DNA of 64,000 bases from Micropruina glycogenica (GCF_039524395.1 NZ_BAAAGO010000040.1), one strand, 5' to 3'. Positions 43,819-53,176 are shown, counted from the first letter of the stretch. The notes: generated by a model not told the origin, from the letters alone. Numbers and translations are program-made.

Positions 43819-44550
43819 ATGTACCGGTTCTTCCGTGACCCCGGCGCCGACGGCGTCGGGGTCGCTTTTTCTGACGCCACCGCCGCAGACGGCTCGCTGC
43901 TCAGCCTGGGCGGCGCGCACGGCGCGGGCGGACGTGCCGCCGGCCTGGGTGTGATCGAGGCCGACCTGGGTCTGCCTCTGGCCGTGGTGCGGCAGGTGCA
44001 CGGCGTCACGGTGGCCGACGCCGACGAACTGAGCGTGGCCGAACTGGCCGGCACCGAAGCCGACGCGCTGGTGGCCACCCGGCCCCGCGTGGCGCTGGCG
44101 GTGCGGGTGGCCGACTGTGTGCCGGTGCTGTTCGCTGATGCGGCCGCCGGTGTGATCGGCGCCGCGCACGCGGGCCGGGTGGGGCTGGCGGCGGGGGTGC
44201 TGCAGGCCACCGTTGCGGCGCTGCGTGCCAGGGGGGCGCGGCAGCTGACCGCCTGGATCGGCCCGCACGTGTGCGGCGCCTGCTACGAGGTGCCGAAAGA
44301 GCTGGCCGACCAGGTCGCGCAGCAGGTGCCCGGCAGCCGCTCGACCACCTCATGGGGCACGCCCGCCCTCGACCTCGGCGCCGGCGCGGCCCGGGTGCTC
44401 GCCCACCTGGGCGTCGAGACGGTCGACGTGGCTGCGTGCACCCTCGAAAGTGCCGACCTGCACTCGTATCGCCGTGACGCGGCGGCGTCGGGACGGCAGG
44501 CCGGCATCATCTGGCTCGCCGGTGCGTGTCGCACGAAGAATGCCGGCTGA
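43819..44550 (+). CDS. pgeF: Peptidoglycan editing factor PgeF (YfiH/laccase-like)
   Basis: The 243-residue protein of the multicopper polyphenol oxidase-like family is known in E. coli to remove wrongly incorporated L-Ser from the stem peptide. Metal-binding positions are visible: VRQVHGVTV, VADCVPVLFAD and GAAHAGRVGLAAGVL; WIGPHVCGACYEVP is also conserved. The usual HAGWRG reads HAGRVG. It starts 2 nt after ftsZ. Confidence 0.9.
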   Translation: MYRFFRDPGADGVGVAFSDATAADGSLLSLGGAHGAGGRAAGLGVIEADLGLPLAVVRQVHGVTVADADELSVAELAGTEADALVATRPRVALAVRVADCVPVLFADAAAGVIGAAHAGRVGLAAGVLQATVAALRARGARQLTAWIGPHVCGACYEVPKELADQVAQQVPGSRSTTSWGTPALDLGAGAARVLAHLGVETVDVAACTLESADLHSYRRDAAASGRQAGIIWLAGACRTKNAG

Positions 44551-44605
44551 GCGCTGCCACCATGGGTACGTTGCAGTGGCTACCGCAATTGATGAGGGGT
44601 TTGAA

Positions 44606-45127
44606 ATGGCTGACGCACTGAAGAAGGCCGCCGTGTGGCTGGGGTTGGTGTCCGACAACAACTACGCCGGCTCTGAGTACGGTGCCGACGACGTCACCCA
44701 GCAGGTGCCGCGCGACGACGACCGGCAGCAGCAGGCCCACGCCCCGCAGGCGTCGTCCCAGGCAGCCCCGGCCGCCCCCGTACCCGCGGCGGCCACCGTC
44801 ACCGAACTCGAATCGCGTCGTCCGGTCGCGCCCGCTCCGCGCACCGCCGACATCAGCCGCATCATCACCGTGCACCCGCGCACCTACAACGAGGCGCGCA
44901 CCATCGGTGAGAACTTTCGCGACGGCGTGCCGGTGATCATGAACCTCGGCGACATGGAAGACGTCGACGCCAAGCGGCTGGTCGATTTCGCCGCCGGGCT
45001 GATCTTCGGGCTGCATGGCAGTATTGAACGCATCACCAGCAAGGTGTTCCTACTCTCGCCGCAGAACGTGAACGTGACGGCGGAAGACAAGGAGCGCATT
45101 GCCGGAGGGTTCTACAACCAGAGCTGA
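44606..45127 (+). CDS. sepF: Cell division protein SepF
   Basis: SepF anchors FtsZ to the membrane in actinobacteria. The 173-residue protein has the N-terminal amphipathic helix MADALKKAAVWLGL, a Gln/Ala-rich linker (about residues 30-70), and the globular domain ITVHPRTYNEARTIGENFRDGVPVIMNLGDM ... KRLVDFAAGLIFGLHGSIERI ... VFLLSPQNV. A GAGGGG ribosome site precedes the ATG at 44606. Confidence 0.96.
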   Translation: MADALKKAAVWLGLVSDNNYAGSEYGADDVTQQVPRDDDRQQQAHAPQASSQAAPAAPVPAAATVTELESRRPVAPAPRTADISRIITVHPRTYNEARTIGENFRDGVPVIMNLGDMEDVDAKRLVDFAAGLIFGLHGSIERITSKVFLLSPQNVNVTAEDKERIAGGFYNQS

Positions 45128-45170
45128 GCAGGCGGCGTGACCTGCGGCTCGACACCTGAAGGAAGTGCCC

Positions 45171-45461
45171 GTGCAGTTGGTCGGATTGATCCTGTGGTAC
45201 GTGCTGTGGGCGTACCTGGCCGTTCTCATGGTGCGGGCTGTGCTGTCGTTCATTCCGCTGTTCGTGCGCGACTGGCAGCCGCGTGGGGTGATGCTGGTGA
45301 TCGCCGAGTTCGTCTACACGCTCACTGATCCGCCGCTCCGCTTCATGGGCAGGATCATCCCGCCCCTGCGCATCGGTTCGACCAGTTTCGATCTGGGCTT
45401 TCTGGTGCTGTTTCTCGGCCTGTCGTTCGCGCAGCGAATGATCCCCTACATCTTCGCCTGA
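45171..45461 (+). CDS. YggT family membrane protein
   Basis: The 96-residue protein has two hydrophobic stretches and the YggT pattern: ILWYVLWAYLAVLMVRAVLSF, LTDPPLRFMGRIIPPLR and DLGFLVLFLGL. Genes of this family lie between sepF and divIVA in most actinobacteria; function unclear. AAGGAA lies 7 nt before GTG 45171, which I prefer to the GTG two codons upstream (45165). Confidence 0.9.
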   Translation: MQLVGLILWYVLWAYLAVLMVRAVLSFIPLFVRDWQPRGVMLVIAEFVYTLTDPPLRFMGRIIPPLRIGSTSFDLGFLVLFLGLSFAQRMIPYIFA

Positions 45462-45488
45462 CAGGCCGATTCTGCTTCGTCGCAGGCT

Positions 45489-45518
45489 TTGGCATGGCGC
45501 TACCGAACCGGCTAGCCT
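45489..45518 (+). promoter_or_regulatory. Likely divIVA promoter
   Basis: TTGGCA (45489-45494) and TAGCCT (45513-45518) are separated by 18 nt and lie 43 nt upstream of the divIVA start, in the 100-nt gap after the YggT gene. Confidence 0.55.
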
Positions 45519-45561
45519 GACGAAGGCCCAATCGAGCAAAGACTCTTCCGTGAGGTGAAGC

Positions 45562-46635
45562 ATGACCCTGTCCCTGGAGCAGGTCCGTCAAACCCGATTC
45601 CACTTGGCCCGGCGCAACGGGTACGAGCCGATGGACGTCGACAACTTCGTCGACAAGGTCGAGGTGACGCTGCAGCAGTTGGGCGAGGAGAACGAGACCC
45701 TCAAGCAGCAGCTCGACGCGCTGACCGCCGGTGGCGAGGGCGACGCCGCCGCACCCGGCGACGACCGCTCGGCCGACGTGCTGCGGCGCCAGTTGAACGA
45801 GTCGCACGCCGAGGTCGAGCGGCTGCGCGGCGAGCTCGAGGGTCGCGGCACCGAACTGGCCGGGGTGCAGGGCGAGTTGGACGCGGCCCGCGCGTCGCTG
45901 GCCGAGGGCGATCAGAGCGGCGCGCTCAGCGCGCTGCAGGCCGAGCTCGACCAGGCCAAGAAAGACCGCGACCAGGCCACCACCGACCTGGCGGAGCGCG
46001 ACCAGCGCATCGCCGAACTCGAGAGCCAACTGGCGAGCGCACAGGCCGATCTCGAAGCCGCCCGCGGCGCTGCCGACGAGCGCACCGGCAAGGTCGAGAA
46101 CATCGTGGTGACCGCCGCCCCCGACGCGGCCCCCGCCGTCACCAAGCTGCTGCAGATGGCCACCGAGCAGGCCGAGCGGCTGGTCAGCGAAGCCGCCGAC
46201 GAGGCGCAACGCATCACCGCCGACGCCACCGCCAAGGCCGACTCGACGGTCGAGCAGGCCGCGGGCCAGGCCCACGAGACGCTCAGCGGCGCCAAGTCAC
46301 GGGCCGAAGAGATCGAAACCCAGTCGAAGGCGGCCGCCGACTCGCTCGCCGTCGAACTGCGGGCGAAGGCCGAGGCCCTGCAAAGTGAGATCGACCAGCG
46401 CCGCGCCGAGCTGTTCAGCTCGCTCGAGGGCGAGCGCGACGAGTTGCGCGGCAAGGTCGACCACCTGCGGTCGTTCGAGGCGCGCTACCGCGACAGCCTG
46501 ACCACCCAGCTCAAGGCGCACCTCGATTCGCTCGCGGGCAACGCCCAGCCCGACGACGTTCCCGAGGTGCTGAACCAGCCGGCCGGCCAATCGGCAACCC
46601 CGCGCCTGGACGCGCTGCTGAACGATCAGAACTGA
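45562..46635 (+). CDS. divIVA: DivIVA domain protein (Wag31-like)
   Basis: DivIVA marks cell poles and septa by sensing membrane curvature and directs polar growth in actinobacteria. The 357-residue product has the N-terminal lipid-binding DivIVA domain (VRQTRFHLARRNGYEPMDVDNFVDKVEVTLQQL, about residues 8-40). A long coiled coil rich in Glu, Ala and Arg covers about 45-300, and a short C-terminal tail follows. The gene order sepF-yggT-divIVA is standard. Confidence 0.93.
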   Translation: MTLSLEQVRQTRFHLARRNGYEPMDVDNFVDKVEVTLQQLGEENETLKQQLDALTAGGEGDAAAPGDDRSADVLRRQLNESHAEVERLRGELEGRGTELAGVQGELDAARASLAEGDQSGALSALQAELDQAKKDRDQATTDLAERDQRIAELESQLASAQADLEAARGAADERTGKVENIVVTAAPDAAPAVTKLLQMATEQAERLVSEAADEAQRITADATAKADSTVEQAAGQAHETLSGAKSRAEEIETQSKAAADSLAVELRAKAEALQSEIDQRRAELFSSLEGERDELRGKVDHLRSFEARYRDSLTTQLKAHLDSLAGNAQPDDVPEVLNQPAGQSATPRLDALLNDQN

Positions 46636-46649
46636 TCGCGCGTCACGCC

Positions 46650-46678
46650 TTCGGTCGCGTCGCGGCGGGTGGTACTCT
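46650..46678 (+). promoter_or_regulatory. Likely promoter of the second dksA-like gene
   Basis: TTCGGT (46650-46655) and TACTCT (46673-46678) have a 17-nt spacer. A GAAGGAG Shine-Dalgarno follows before the ATG at 46711. Confidence 0.6.
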
Positions 46679-46710
46679 CTGCGCTCGGACACGACTGAAG
46701 GAGTCCCCCG

Positions 46711-47145
46711 ATGCCTACGGCTCGCCACGCGAACCGGGTCGCCGACCCGACCGCGTCCATTCCGGTCGCCGAGGGTGAAGAACCCTGGACGGCCGAAGAA
46801 CTCGACGAGATCCGCGACGAACTGACCGGTGAGGTGGCCCGGCTCGAACGCGCGATCTCGGTGGCCGAGGCGGGCCTGAAAGACCTGTTCTCAGACGGCA
46901 GCGAGGGCGCCGGCCGCGACCCCGCCGACGTCGGTTCGTCGAACTTCGAGCGCGACCAGGAGATGTCGCTGGCGCAGAACGCCCGCGAGATGCTGGAGCA
47001 GGCGCAGCTCGCGCTGCGGTTGTTCGAATCGGGGGAGTACGGAACATGCGAATCGTGCGGCCAGCCGATCGGCAAAGACCGGTTGCAGGTGTTTCCCCGA
47101 GCCACCCTGTGCGTTCCGTGCAAGCAGCGGGAGGAACGGCGATAG
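46711..47145 (+). CDS. DksA/TraR-type C4 zinc-finger protein, long form
   Basis: This is a 144-residue protein. An acidic N-terminal region is followed by a helical hairpin (EELDEIRDELTGEVARLERAISVAEAGL) and the C4 zinc finger: Cys in GTCESCGQPIGKDRL and LCVPCKQREERR. It is one of the actinobacterial proteins related to RbpA/DksA-type RNA polymerase effectors. It lies just before lspA, and its stop appears to overlap the lspA start. Confidence 0.88.
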   Translation: MPTARHANRVADPTASIPVAEGEEPWTAEELDEIRDELTGEVARLERAISVAEAGLKDLFSDGSEGAGRDPADVGSSNFERDQEMSLAQNAREMLEQAQLALRLFESGEYGTCESCGQPIGKDRLQVFPRATLCVPCKQREERR

Positions 47146-47699
47146 CCACCCCGAACCGACGCTACGCATTCTGGGCGGTGCTGCTGGGCGCCCTCGGCTT
47201 CGTCGCCGACTTCCTGGCCAAACGGTGGGCGCTGGCCAACCTCGACCCCGCCTCGCCCGTGCAGGTCATCCCGGGTCAGCTCTACCTGCACCTGATTCGC
47301 AACCCCGGCGCGGCCTTCAGCATGGGCGAGGGTGCCACCGTGCTGCTCACGTGCCTGGCCATCGCCGCCATGATCTTTCTGCTGGTCTGGATGGTGCCGC
47401 GGGTGCGGCACCCCGGGTGGGCGGCCGCGACGGGCCTGCTGCTCGCCGGCGTGTCGGGCAACCTGTTCGACCGGCTGTTCCGTGAGCCGGGCCCGTTTCA
47501 CGGCCACGTGATCGACTTTCTGCAGGTGCCCTGGTTCGCCGTGTTCAACGTGGCCGACATCTGGATCACCTTCGCTGCCGTCACCGTGATCTGGCTGACC
47601 ATGATCACGCAGGTGAACCTGGCCGGCGAGCGGGTCGACCGGCCCGAGAAGGCCGACTCGAAGCCGTCCGGCGACGACACCGGAACGCCCGCGTCGTGA
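47118..47699 (+). CDS. lspA: Lipoprotein signal peptidase
   Basis: LspA is the membrane aspartyl peptidase that cleaves signal peptides of prolipoproteins. Four membrane helices and the catalytic blocks NPGAAFSMGEG, GNLFDRLFREPG and VFNVADIWI carry the two active-site Asp residues. The start is uncertain. GTG 47118 or 47109 have no ribosome site. The only good Shine-Dalgarno (GGGAGGAA, about 47129-47136) points to an ATA at 47142 that overlaps the previous stop (ATAG). The downstream gene overlaps by GTGA. Confidence 0.9.
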   Translation: MQAAGGTAIATPNRRYAFWAVLLGALGFVADFLAKRWALANLDPASPVQVIPGQLYLHLIRNPGAAFSMGEGATVLLTCLAIAAMIFLLVWMVPRVRHPGWAAATGLLLAGVSGNLFDRLFREPGPFHGHVIDFLQVPWFAVFNVADIWITFAAVTVIWLTMITQVNLAGERVDRPEKADSKPSGDDTGTPAS

Positions 47700-48613
47700 G
47701 CGTCCACCTGGTGCCCGACGGGCTGGCCGGCGAACGGGTGGACAGCGCGGTGGCCCGCATGACCGGGTTGTCGCGCAGCCGGGTCGACGAGCTGATCGCC
47801 CAGGGCCTCGTGCAACTCGACGGACGGGCGGTGCGCAAGTCCGTGCGGGTCGCCGGCGGTGAACTGCTCGAGGTGACGCTGCCTGCGCAGCCATCCGGGG
47901 TTCCGGTGGTGCCGCAGATGGTCGCCGGGCTGCGCATCATGCACGACGACGCCGACATCGTCGTGGTCGACAAGCCGGCGGGGGTGGCGGCCCACCCGTC
48001 GCTGGGGTGGACGGGGCCGTCGGTCACCGAACATCTCGCAGCCGCCGGCTTTCGCATCTCGACCTCGGGTGCGCCCGAACGGCAGGGCGTGGTGCAGCGG
48101 CTCGATGTGGGCACGTCGGGGCTGATGGTGGTGGCCAAGAGCGAGCGGGCCTACACGCTGCTCAAGCGCGCCTTTCGCGACCGCACGGTCGACAAGGTGT
48201 ACCACGCGCTCGTGCAGGGCTTCCCCGACCCGCACACCGGCACCATCGACGCGCCCATCGGCCGGCACCCGGGGCACGACTGGAAGATGGCGATCGTCGA
48301 CGGCGGTCGGCACAGTGTCACCCACTACGACACCTTGGAGGCGTTCAGGGGCGCCACCCTGCTCGAGGTTCATCTCGAAACCGGGCGCACCCACCAGATC
48401 AGGGTGCATATGGCCGCCATCGGCCACCCCTGCGTGGGCGACCCGCTGTACGGGGGCGACCCGGTGCTGACGGCCCGGCTCGGGCTGGAGCGCCAATGGC
48501 TGCACGCGGTCGAACTCGGTTTCGACCACCCCGGCTCGGGCGAACCCGTCCGCTTCACCTCGCCCTACCCCGACGACCTGGCCCACGCCCTGGGCGTGGT
48601 GGCGCGCGACTGA
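47696..48613 (+). CDS. rluD: RluA family 23S rRNA pseudouridine synthase
   Basis: The 305-residue protein has an N-terminal S4 RNA-binding domain (ERVDSAVARMTGLSRSRVDELIAQGLVQLDG) and the pseudouridine synthase core with the catalytic Asp in VVQRLDVGTSGLMVVAKS. TGRTHQIRVHMAAIGHPCVGDPLYGG is also typical of RluD. The exact uridine targets cannot be read from sequence. It overlaps lspA (GTGA), the common lspA-rluD pair. Confidence 0.9.
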   Translation: MSVHLVPDGLAGERVDSAVARMTGLSRSRVDELIAQGLVQLDGRAVRKSVRVAGGELLEVTLPAQPSGVPVVPQMVAGLRIMHDDADIVVVDKPAGVAAHPSLGWTGPSVTEHLAAAGFRISTSGAPERQGVVQRLDVGTSGLMVVAKSERAYTLLKRAFRDRTVDKVYHALVQGFPDPHTGTIDAPIGRHPGHDWKMAIVDGGRHSVTHYDTLEAFRGATLLEVHLETGRTHQIRVHMAAIGHPCVGDPLYGGDPVLTARLGLERQWLHAVELGFDHPGSGEPVRFTSPYPDDLAHALGVVARD

Positions 48614-48666
48614 TCGTGCACCGTGGTGAAACACTCTCGTCACGTGCTATCGCTAAGCTGACGACC

Positions 48667-50076
48667 GTGCGTAGAGCGAAGATCGTAGCAACACTGGGTC
48701 CGTCCACCGACAGCCTTGAGCGGGTGATCGGCCTGATCGAGGCCGGCGTGAACGTGGCTCGGCTCAACATGTCGCACGGCGACCACAAAGAGCACATACG
48801 CCGGCTCAAGCTGGTGCGTGACGCGTCGCACGAGGTGGGCCGCCCGGTGGGCGTGTTCGCCGACCTGCAGGGCCCCAAGATCAGGCTGACGAGGTTCGAG
48901 AACGACTTCGCCATTCTGGTGCCGGGCGAGCAGTTCGTGATCACCACCGACGACGTGCTGGGCACCGCCGAGCGGGCGGGCACCACGCTGAAGACGCTCA
49001 CCCAGGACGTGCAGCCCGGCGACGACATTCTGATCGACGACGGCAAGCTGCGGCTTCGGGCGGTCGAGGTGACCGACACCGAGGTGATCACCGAGGTCGT
49101 GGTCGGTGGCCGGGTGTCGAACAACAAGGGCATCAACCTGCCCGGCGTCGCGGTGTCGGTGCCGGCCCTGTCCGAAAAGGACGAGCACGACCTGCGCTGG
49201 GCGCTGCGGCACGGCGTCGACATGGTGGCGCTGTCGTTCGTGCGCAGCGCGTCCGACTATGACCGCGTGCGCGAGATCATGGACTCAGAAGACCGGCACG
49301 TGCCGGTGATCGCCAAGATCGAGAAGCCGCAGGCCGTGGCCAACCTGCAAGAGATCATCGACACCTTCGACGCGATCATGGTGGCCCGCGGTGACCTGGG
49401 CGTCGAACTACCCCCCGAGCAGGTGCCGTCGGTGCAGAAGCGCATCATCGAGAGCGCCCGCAAATGGGCCAAGCCGGTGATCGTGGCCACCCAGATGCTC
49501 GAGTCGATGATCAGCGCCCCGCAGCCCACCCGGGCCGAGACCTCTGATGTGGCCAACGCGATTCTGGACGGCGCCGACGCCGTGATGCTGTCGGGCGAGA
49601 CCGCGATGGGCGAGTACCCGATCGAAGCGGTCGCGGTGATGAGCCGCATCATCAACTACACCGAAGAACAGGGACTGCATCAGATTCGCGCCATCGACTG
49701 GGACCCGCACACCCACTCGGGCGTCATCTCGATCGCCGCCATCGACATCGCCACCCGCATCGGTGCCAAGTACCTGGCCGCGTTCACCATTTCGGGCGAC
49801 ACCCCGCACCGGCTGGCCCGGTTGCGCAGCGAGATTCCGATCATGGCGTTCACGCCCAAGCCGCGCACGGCACAGGAACTGACGTTGTGCTGGGGCGTGC
49901 AGTCGTGGGTGACGCCCGAGTTCACCACCACCGAGGCCATGGTCGAGTCGGTGCAGGACGCGCTGCTCGAAACCGGCTGGGTGAAGCCGGGCGACTTAAT
50001 CGTGATCGTGGCCGGCAACCCGGCCCGGTTCGGCGGTCAGACCAACTCGGTGCGCATCTACGAGTTGCACGGCTGA
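48667..50076 (+). CDS. pyk: Pyruvate kinase
   Basis: The enzyme converts phosphoenolpyruvate + ADP to pyruvate + ATP, the last step of glycolysis. The 469-residue product begins RRAKIVATLGPSTDSLERV and has the substrate segments FADLQGPKIRL, KIEKPQAV, MVARGDLGVELP and TQMLESMI. GTG 48667 gives the normal N-terminus. TAAGCT at 48654-48659 lies 7 nt before it with no Shine-Dalgarno, so the mRNA may be leaderless. Confidence 0.96.
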   Translation: MRRAKIVATLGPSTDSLERVIGLIEAGVNVARLNMSHGDHKEHIRRLKLVRDASHEVGRPVGVFADLQGPKIRLTRFENDFAILVPGEQFVITTDDVLGTAERAGTTLKTLTQDVQPGDDILIDDGKLRLRAVEVTDTEVITEVVVGGRVSNNKGINLPGVAVSVPALSEKDEHDLRWALRHGVDMVALSFVRSASDYDRVREIMDSEDRHVPVIAKIEKPQAVANLQEIIDTFDAIMVARGDLGVELPPEQVPSVQKRIIESARKWAKPVIVATQMLESMISAPQPTRAETSDVANAILDGADAVMLSGETAMGEYPIEAVAVMSRIINYTEEQGLHQIRAIDWDPHTHSGVISIAAIDIATRIGAKYLAAFTISGDTPHRLARLRSEIPIMAFTPKPRTAQELTLCWGVQSWVTPEFTTTEAMVESVQDALLETGWVKPGDLIVIVAGNPARFGGQTNSVRIYELHG

Positions 50077-50089
50077 CCAGCGCAGACGA

Positions 50090-50124
50090 CGACAAGGGTG
50101 GCGGCGATGCCGTCACCCTCGTCG
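50090..50124. terminator. Terminator between pyk and the FGGY kinase gene
   Basis: A 35-nt imperfect hairpin (arms CGAC.AGGGTG.CGGC and GCCG.CACCCT.GTCG around GAT) lies 13 nt after the pyk stop in the gap of 120 nt between convergent genes. Confidence 0.6.
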
Positions 50125-50196
50125 GTTCTGGGGTGGGTGGTCGCTGAGCCGGGAACGCGTGTTTCCTGACTGGTGCGAGAAACCGCCCCCGATCGG

Positions 50197-51690
50197 TCAG
50201 TCGCCGAGCTGCAACTTGGCCAGGTGGTGCGCCACGTCCTTGGTGGCCGGGTAGAGCTCGAGGTAGCGCCCGAACAGGTCGTCGTACAGGCCCTTGTTGT
50301 CGTCGTCGGGCGTGACGTGCGCGGACACCTTCATCCAGCTGGTGTCGGCGTCGGCCGCGCCGACGTTCTGCGCCGAGATCAGCGCGTCGCCGTAGCTGGC
50401 GCCGATGGCGAGCTTCGGCAGCACCTGATCGATGCCGCAGACGTCCGACATGATCTGGGTCCACAAACCGCCCTTGGTGCCGCCACCGACCGCCACGTAG
50501 CGCTTGCCCTCGCCGCCGGCCTCTTTGATCGACTCCAGCAGGTGCCTGGTGCCGAACGCCGTCGCCTCGAGCAGTGCCCGGTACAACTCGCCGCGGGTGG
50601 TGCTCAGCGTCAGGCCGGCGATCACGCCCCGGGCCATCGGGTCACTGATCGGGGTGCGTTCACCGGCGAAGTAGGGCAGCGCGAGCAGGCCGTTCGAGCC
50701 CGGTACCACGTCGCTGGCCTCTTCGGTGAGCACCGCGTACTCGACCCCGCCGGTGATGTCGCGCAGCCACGTGGTCAGCGCGCCAGAGGCCGACAGGCCG
50801 CCGGCGAGGGCGAACGTGTCCTTGTAGGTGCCGGTCAGTGCCCACAGGTTCGGGTGCGCCATGAAGTGGTCGGCGATCAGGTCGGCGACGATCGTGGAGC
50901 CGTACATCAGCATCACGTCGCCGGGATCCTTCACGCCCACGCTCAACGCCTCGCAGAACGCGTCGGTGCTGCCGACGCCGACCGGAATGCCCTCAGGCAG
51001 GCCGCTCAGCGCCGCACCCTGGGCGGTGACGTGGCCGGCGATGTCGTTGGAGTACTTCAGTTCGGGCAGCGGCAGGCCCGGCGCGACCATCTCGCACCAT
51101 TCCGGGATCCAGTCCTGGGTCTTCGGCGAATACATCGGGTCGAACATCGAGGCCGACAGGTGGTCGAGCACGTACTCGCCGGTGAGCTTGAACGTCACGT
51201 AGGTCTGCGACATGAAGACGTACTTCGCCTTCTCCCACACCCAGGGCTCGTTGCGCACCGTCCACAGAAACTTGGGGCCCTGCGACTGTGAGGTGAGCAC
51301 GTTGCCGCACTTCTCCACCAGAGCGTCGACACCGATCTTGTCGGTGAGTTCCTCGACCTCCTTGTAGGCGCGGGTGTCCACGCCGTAGAGAATGGCGGGC
51401 CGAAGCGGCTTACCCTCGGCGTCGCAGAACAGGCTGCACGGGCCGATGCCGGAGGTGGTGATGCCGACGACGGGGCCGTCCGCCTTGCTCAGCAGATCAT
51501 GGGTGATGGCCAGGAAGTCGGCCCACCACACCTCGTCCGCATCGTGCTCGACGTGGCCGGGCTTGGGCATGGAGGTTCTGTGGGCCTTCTCGGCGGTCGC
51601 GATCACCTTGCCGTTCAGTCGGGCCAGCACACCCTTCGAACTGCCGGTGCCGAAGTCGATTCCGATGACCAGACGTTTGTCTTTCGCCAT
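50197..51690 (-). CDS. FGGY family carbohydrate kinase
   Basis: The 497-residue sugar kinase has the N-terminal phosphate loop VIGIDFGTGSSKGVLARL and the C-terminal ATP site YVAVGGGTKGGLWTQIMSDV, giving two actin-like FGGY domains. The substrate is unclear; a pentulose or sugar alcohol is likely from the xylulokinase-like look. An AAAGGA ribosome site precedes the ATG. It lies 189 nt downstream of a zinc alcohol dehydrogenase on the same strand, so the pair may oxidise a polyol and then phosphorylate the ketose. Confidence 0.87.
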   Translation of the reverse strand: MAKDKRLVIGIDFGTGSSKGVLARLNGKVIATAEKAHRTSMPKPGHVEHDADEVWWADFLAITHDLLSKADGPVVGITTSGIGPCSLFCDAEGKPLRPAILYGVDTRAYKEVEELTDKIGVDALVEKCGNVLTSQSQGPKFLWTVRNEPWVWEKAKYVFMSQTYVTFKLTGEYVLDHLSASMFDPMYSPKTQDWIPEWCEMVAPGLPLPELKYSNDIAGHVTAQGAALSGLPEGIPVGVGSTDAFCEALSVGVKDPGDVMLMYGSTIVADLIADHFMAHPNLWALTGTYKDTFALAGGLSASGALTTWLRDITGGVEYAVLTEEASDVVPGSNGLLALPYFAGERTPISDPMARGVIAGLTLSTTRGELYRALLEATAFGTRHLLESIKEAGGEGKRYVAVGGGTKGGLWTQIMSDVCGIDQVLPKLAIGASYGDALISAQNVGAADADTSWMKVSAHVTPDDDNKGLYDDLFGRYLELYPATKDVAHHLAKLQLGD

Positions 51691-51879
51691 GCTTGGTTCC
51701 TTTCTGGGAGCGTCGGTGCTCGGCGGAAGGACGGCCACGCTGCCTGCACTCCCGCAACAGCAAGGTATTCCAAACAGACGCCGGATGGGAGGGGATGAGT
51801 GTGAGAAGTGAGATTTTGTGTGTGGTTTGCCCCACTTTCGGTGAGAGGTCGTGCACCCGGAGGCGTGGACGAGGCCCGC

Positions 51880-52923
51880 TCAGTCGGGAACCACCGCCAC
51901 CTTGATGCCCTCGCCCGACGCGACGAACTCGATGGCTTCGGCGGCCCGCGAGAGCCCGAAGGTGTGGGTGACCAGCGACATCGTGTCGATGGCGCCGCTC
52001 TCGATCAGCCGGACGGCCCGAACGAAGTTCTCGCGCCCCGAGTTGGAGGCACCCACCACGGTGATCTCTTTGTAGTGGATCAGGTTGGCGGCGATGGTCG
52101 ACCAGCCCTCACCGGCCAGACCGGCGAAGATGCTCACCCGGCCGCGCTTGCGCACCAGACCCAGGCAGTCGTTGACCAGTTCGGGCACCCCGATGCACAG
52201 CACCGCCACGTCGGCACCCTCGCCGGCCGACAGGCCGTTGACCACGGCCGACAGGTCGTCGTTGGTCGGGTCGACGGTCACGGTGGCACCCAACGCCTCG
52301 GCGCTGGCCCGACGGGTCGCGGACGGGTCCGACACCACGACCGCCGCCGCACCCGCGATGCGGGCCAGTTGCAGGTGAATCAGCCCGATCGGCCCTGCTC
52401 CGACGATCACCACCACGTCGCCCACCTCGACCCGGTAGTTGTCCATGCCGTTCAGGCAGCACGAGATCGGCTCGGCGAGCGCCAGTTGGGCCGGTTCGAG
52501 GTGCGCCGACGCCTTCACCAGTTGCCCGCGTTCGATCGCCGCGCGCGGGATCAGCCAGTAGTCGGCCAGGCCGCCGTTGATGTCGTAGCCCACCAGGTGC
52601 ACGTCGTCGCACAGGTGCTCGGTGCCGCGGCGGCAGGGCCCGCACACCCCACAGCACACCGAGGGCGGCATGCTCACCAGGTCACCCACCGCGAAACCCG
52701 TGACGCCCTCGCCGACGGCCTCGACGTAACCGGCCACCTCGTGCCCCAACACCACACCCACTTCGACACCCTTCGACTTCTCGCCGCGCAGAATGCGAAG
52801 GTCGGTGCCGCAGACGGTGTTGGCGCCGACCCGGGTGAGCGCCTCGCCCGGCCCGGGTGTCGGCGTGGCCAGTTCGGTGAGTTCGGCCGGCCGACCAGGG
52901 CCGCGATAGGTGAAACCGCGCAT
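51880..52923 (-). CDS. Zinc-dependent alcohol (polyol) dehydrogenase
   Basis: The 347-residue medium-chain dehydrogenase has the catalytic-zinc region TVCGTDLRILRGE and GHEVAGYVEAVGEGV, the structural-zinc Cys cluster in CCGVCGPCRRGTEHLC, and the NAD(P) site VVIVGAGPIGLIHLQLARIAGA. The family includes sorbitol and threonine dehydrogenases; the substrate is not decided. An AGGAGTG ribosome site lies upstream of the ATG. No transporter or regulator adjoins the kinase/dehydrogenase pair. The 253 nt upstream (52924-53176) show no gene. Confidence 0.87.
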   Translation of the reverse strand: MRGFTYRGPGRPAELTELATPTPGPGEALTRVGANTVCGTDLRILRGEKSKGVEVGVVLGHEVAGYVEAVGEGVTGFAVGDLVSMPPSVCCGVCGPCRRGTEHLCDDVHLVGYDINGGLADYWLIPRAAIERGQLVKASAHLEPAQLALAEPISCCLNGMDNYRVEVGDVVVIVGAGPIGLIHLQLARIAGAAAVVVSDPSATRRASAEALGATVTVDPTNDDLSAVVNGLSAGEGADVAVLCIGVPELVNDCLGLVRKRGRVSIFAGLAGEGWSTIAANLIHYKEITVVGASNSGRENFVRAVRLIESGAIDTMSLVTHTFGLSRAAEAIEFVASGEGIKVAVVPD

Positions 52924-53176
52924 GATCACTCCTGTTGGACGAATCCGCATCGGCGGCGGACGATGACGATGGCCTCCGTCCGCAGCGTCGATGCTTCGCA
53001 CGGTGGTCAGCGGCCTGCCGGTTCTTGCCGACGGTTCTCAGCATGCTACAAATCGCGAGCCGGTGGCCGTCGGCCGGTCACGCCCCGTCGAATACGGCCG
53101 AGTTCACGCGCATCCGAAGGGAGTACTAAGAGGGCCTCACTCGCCGGTTCACGGTGTGATGGCGGCACCGGTGAAG

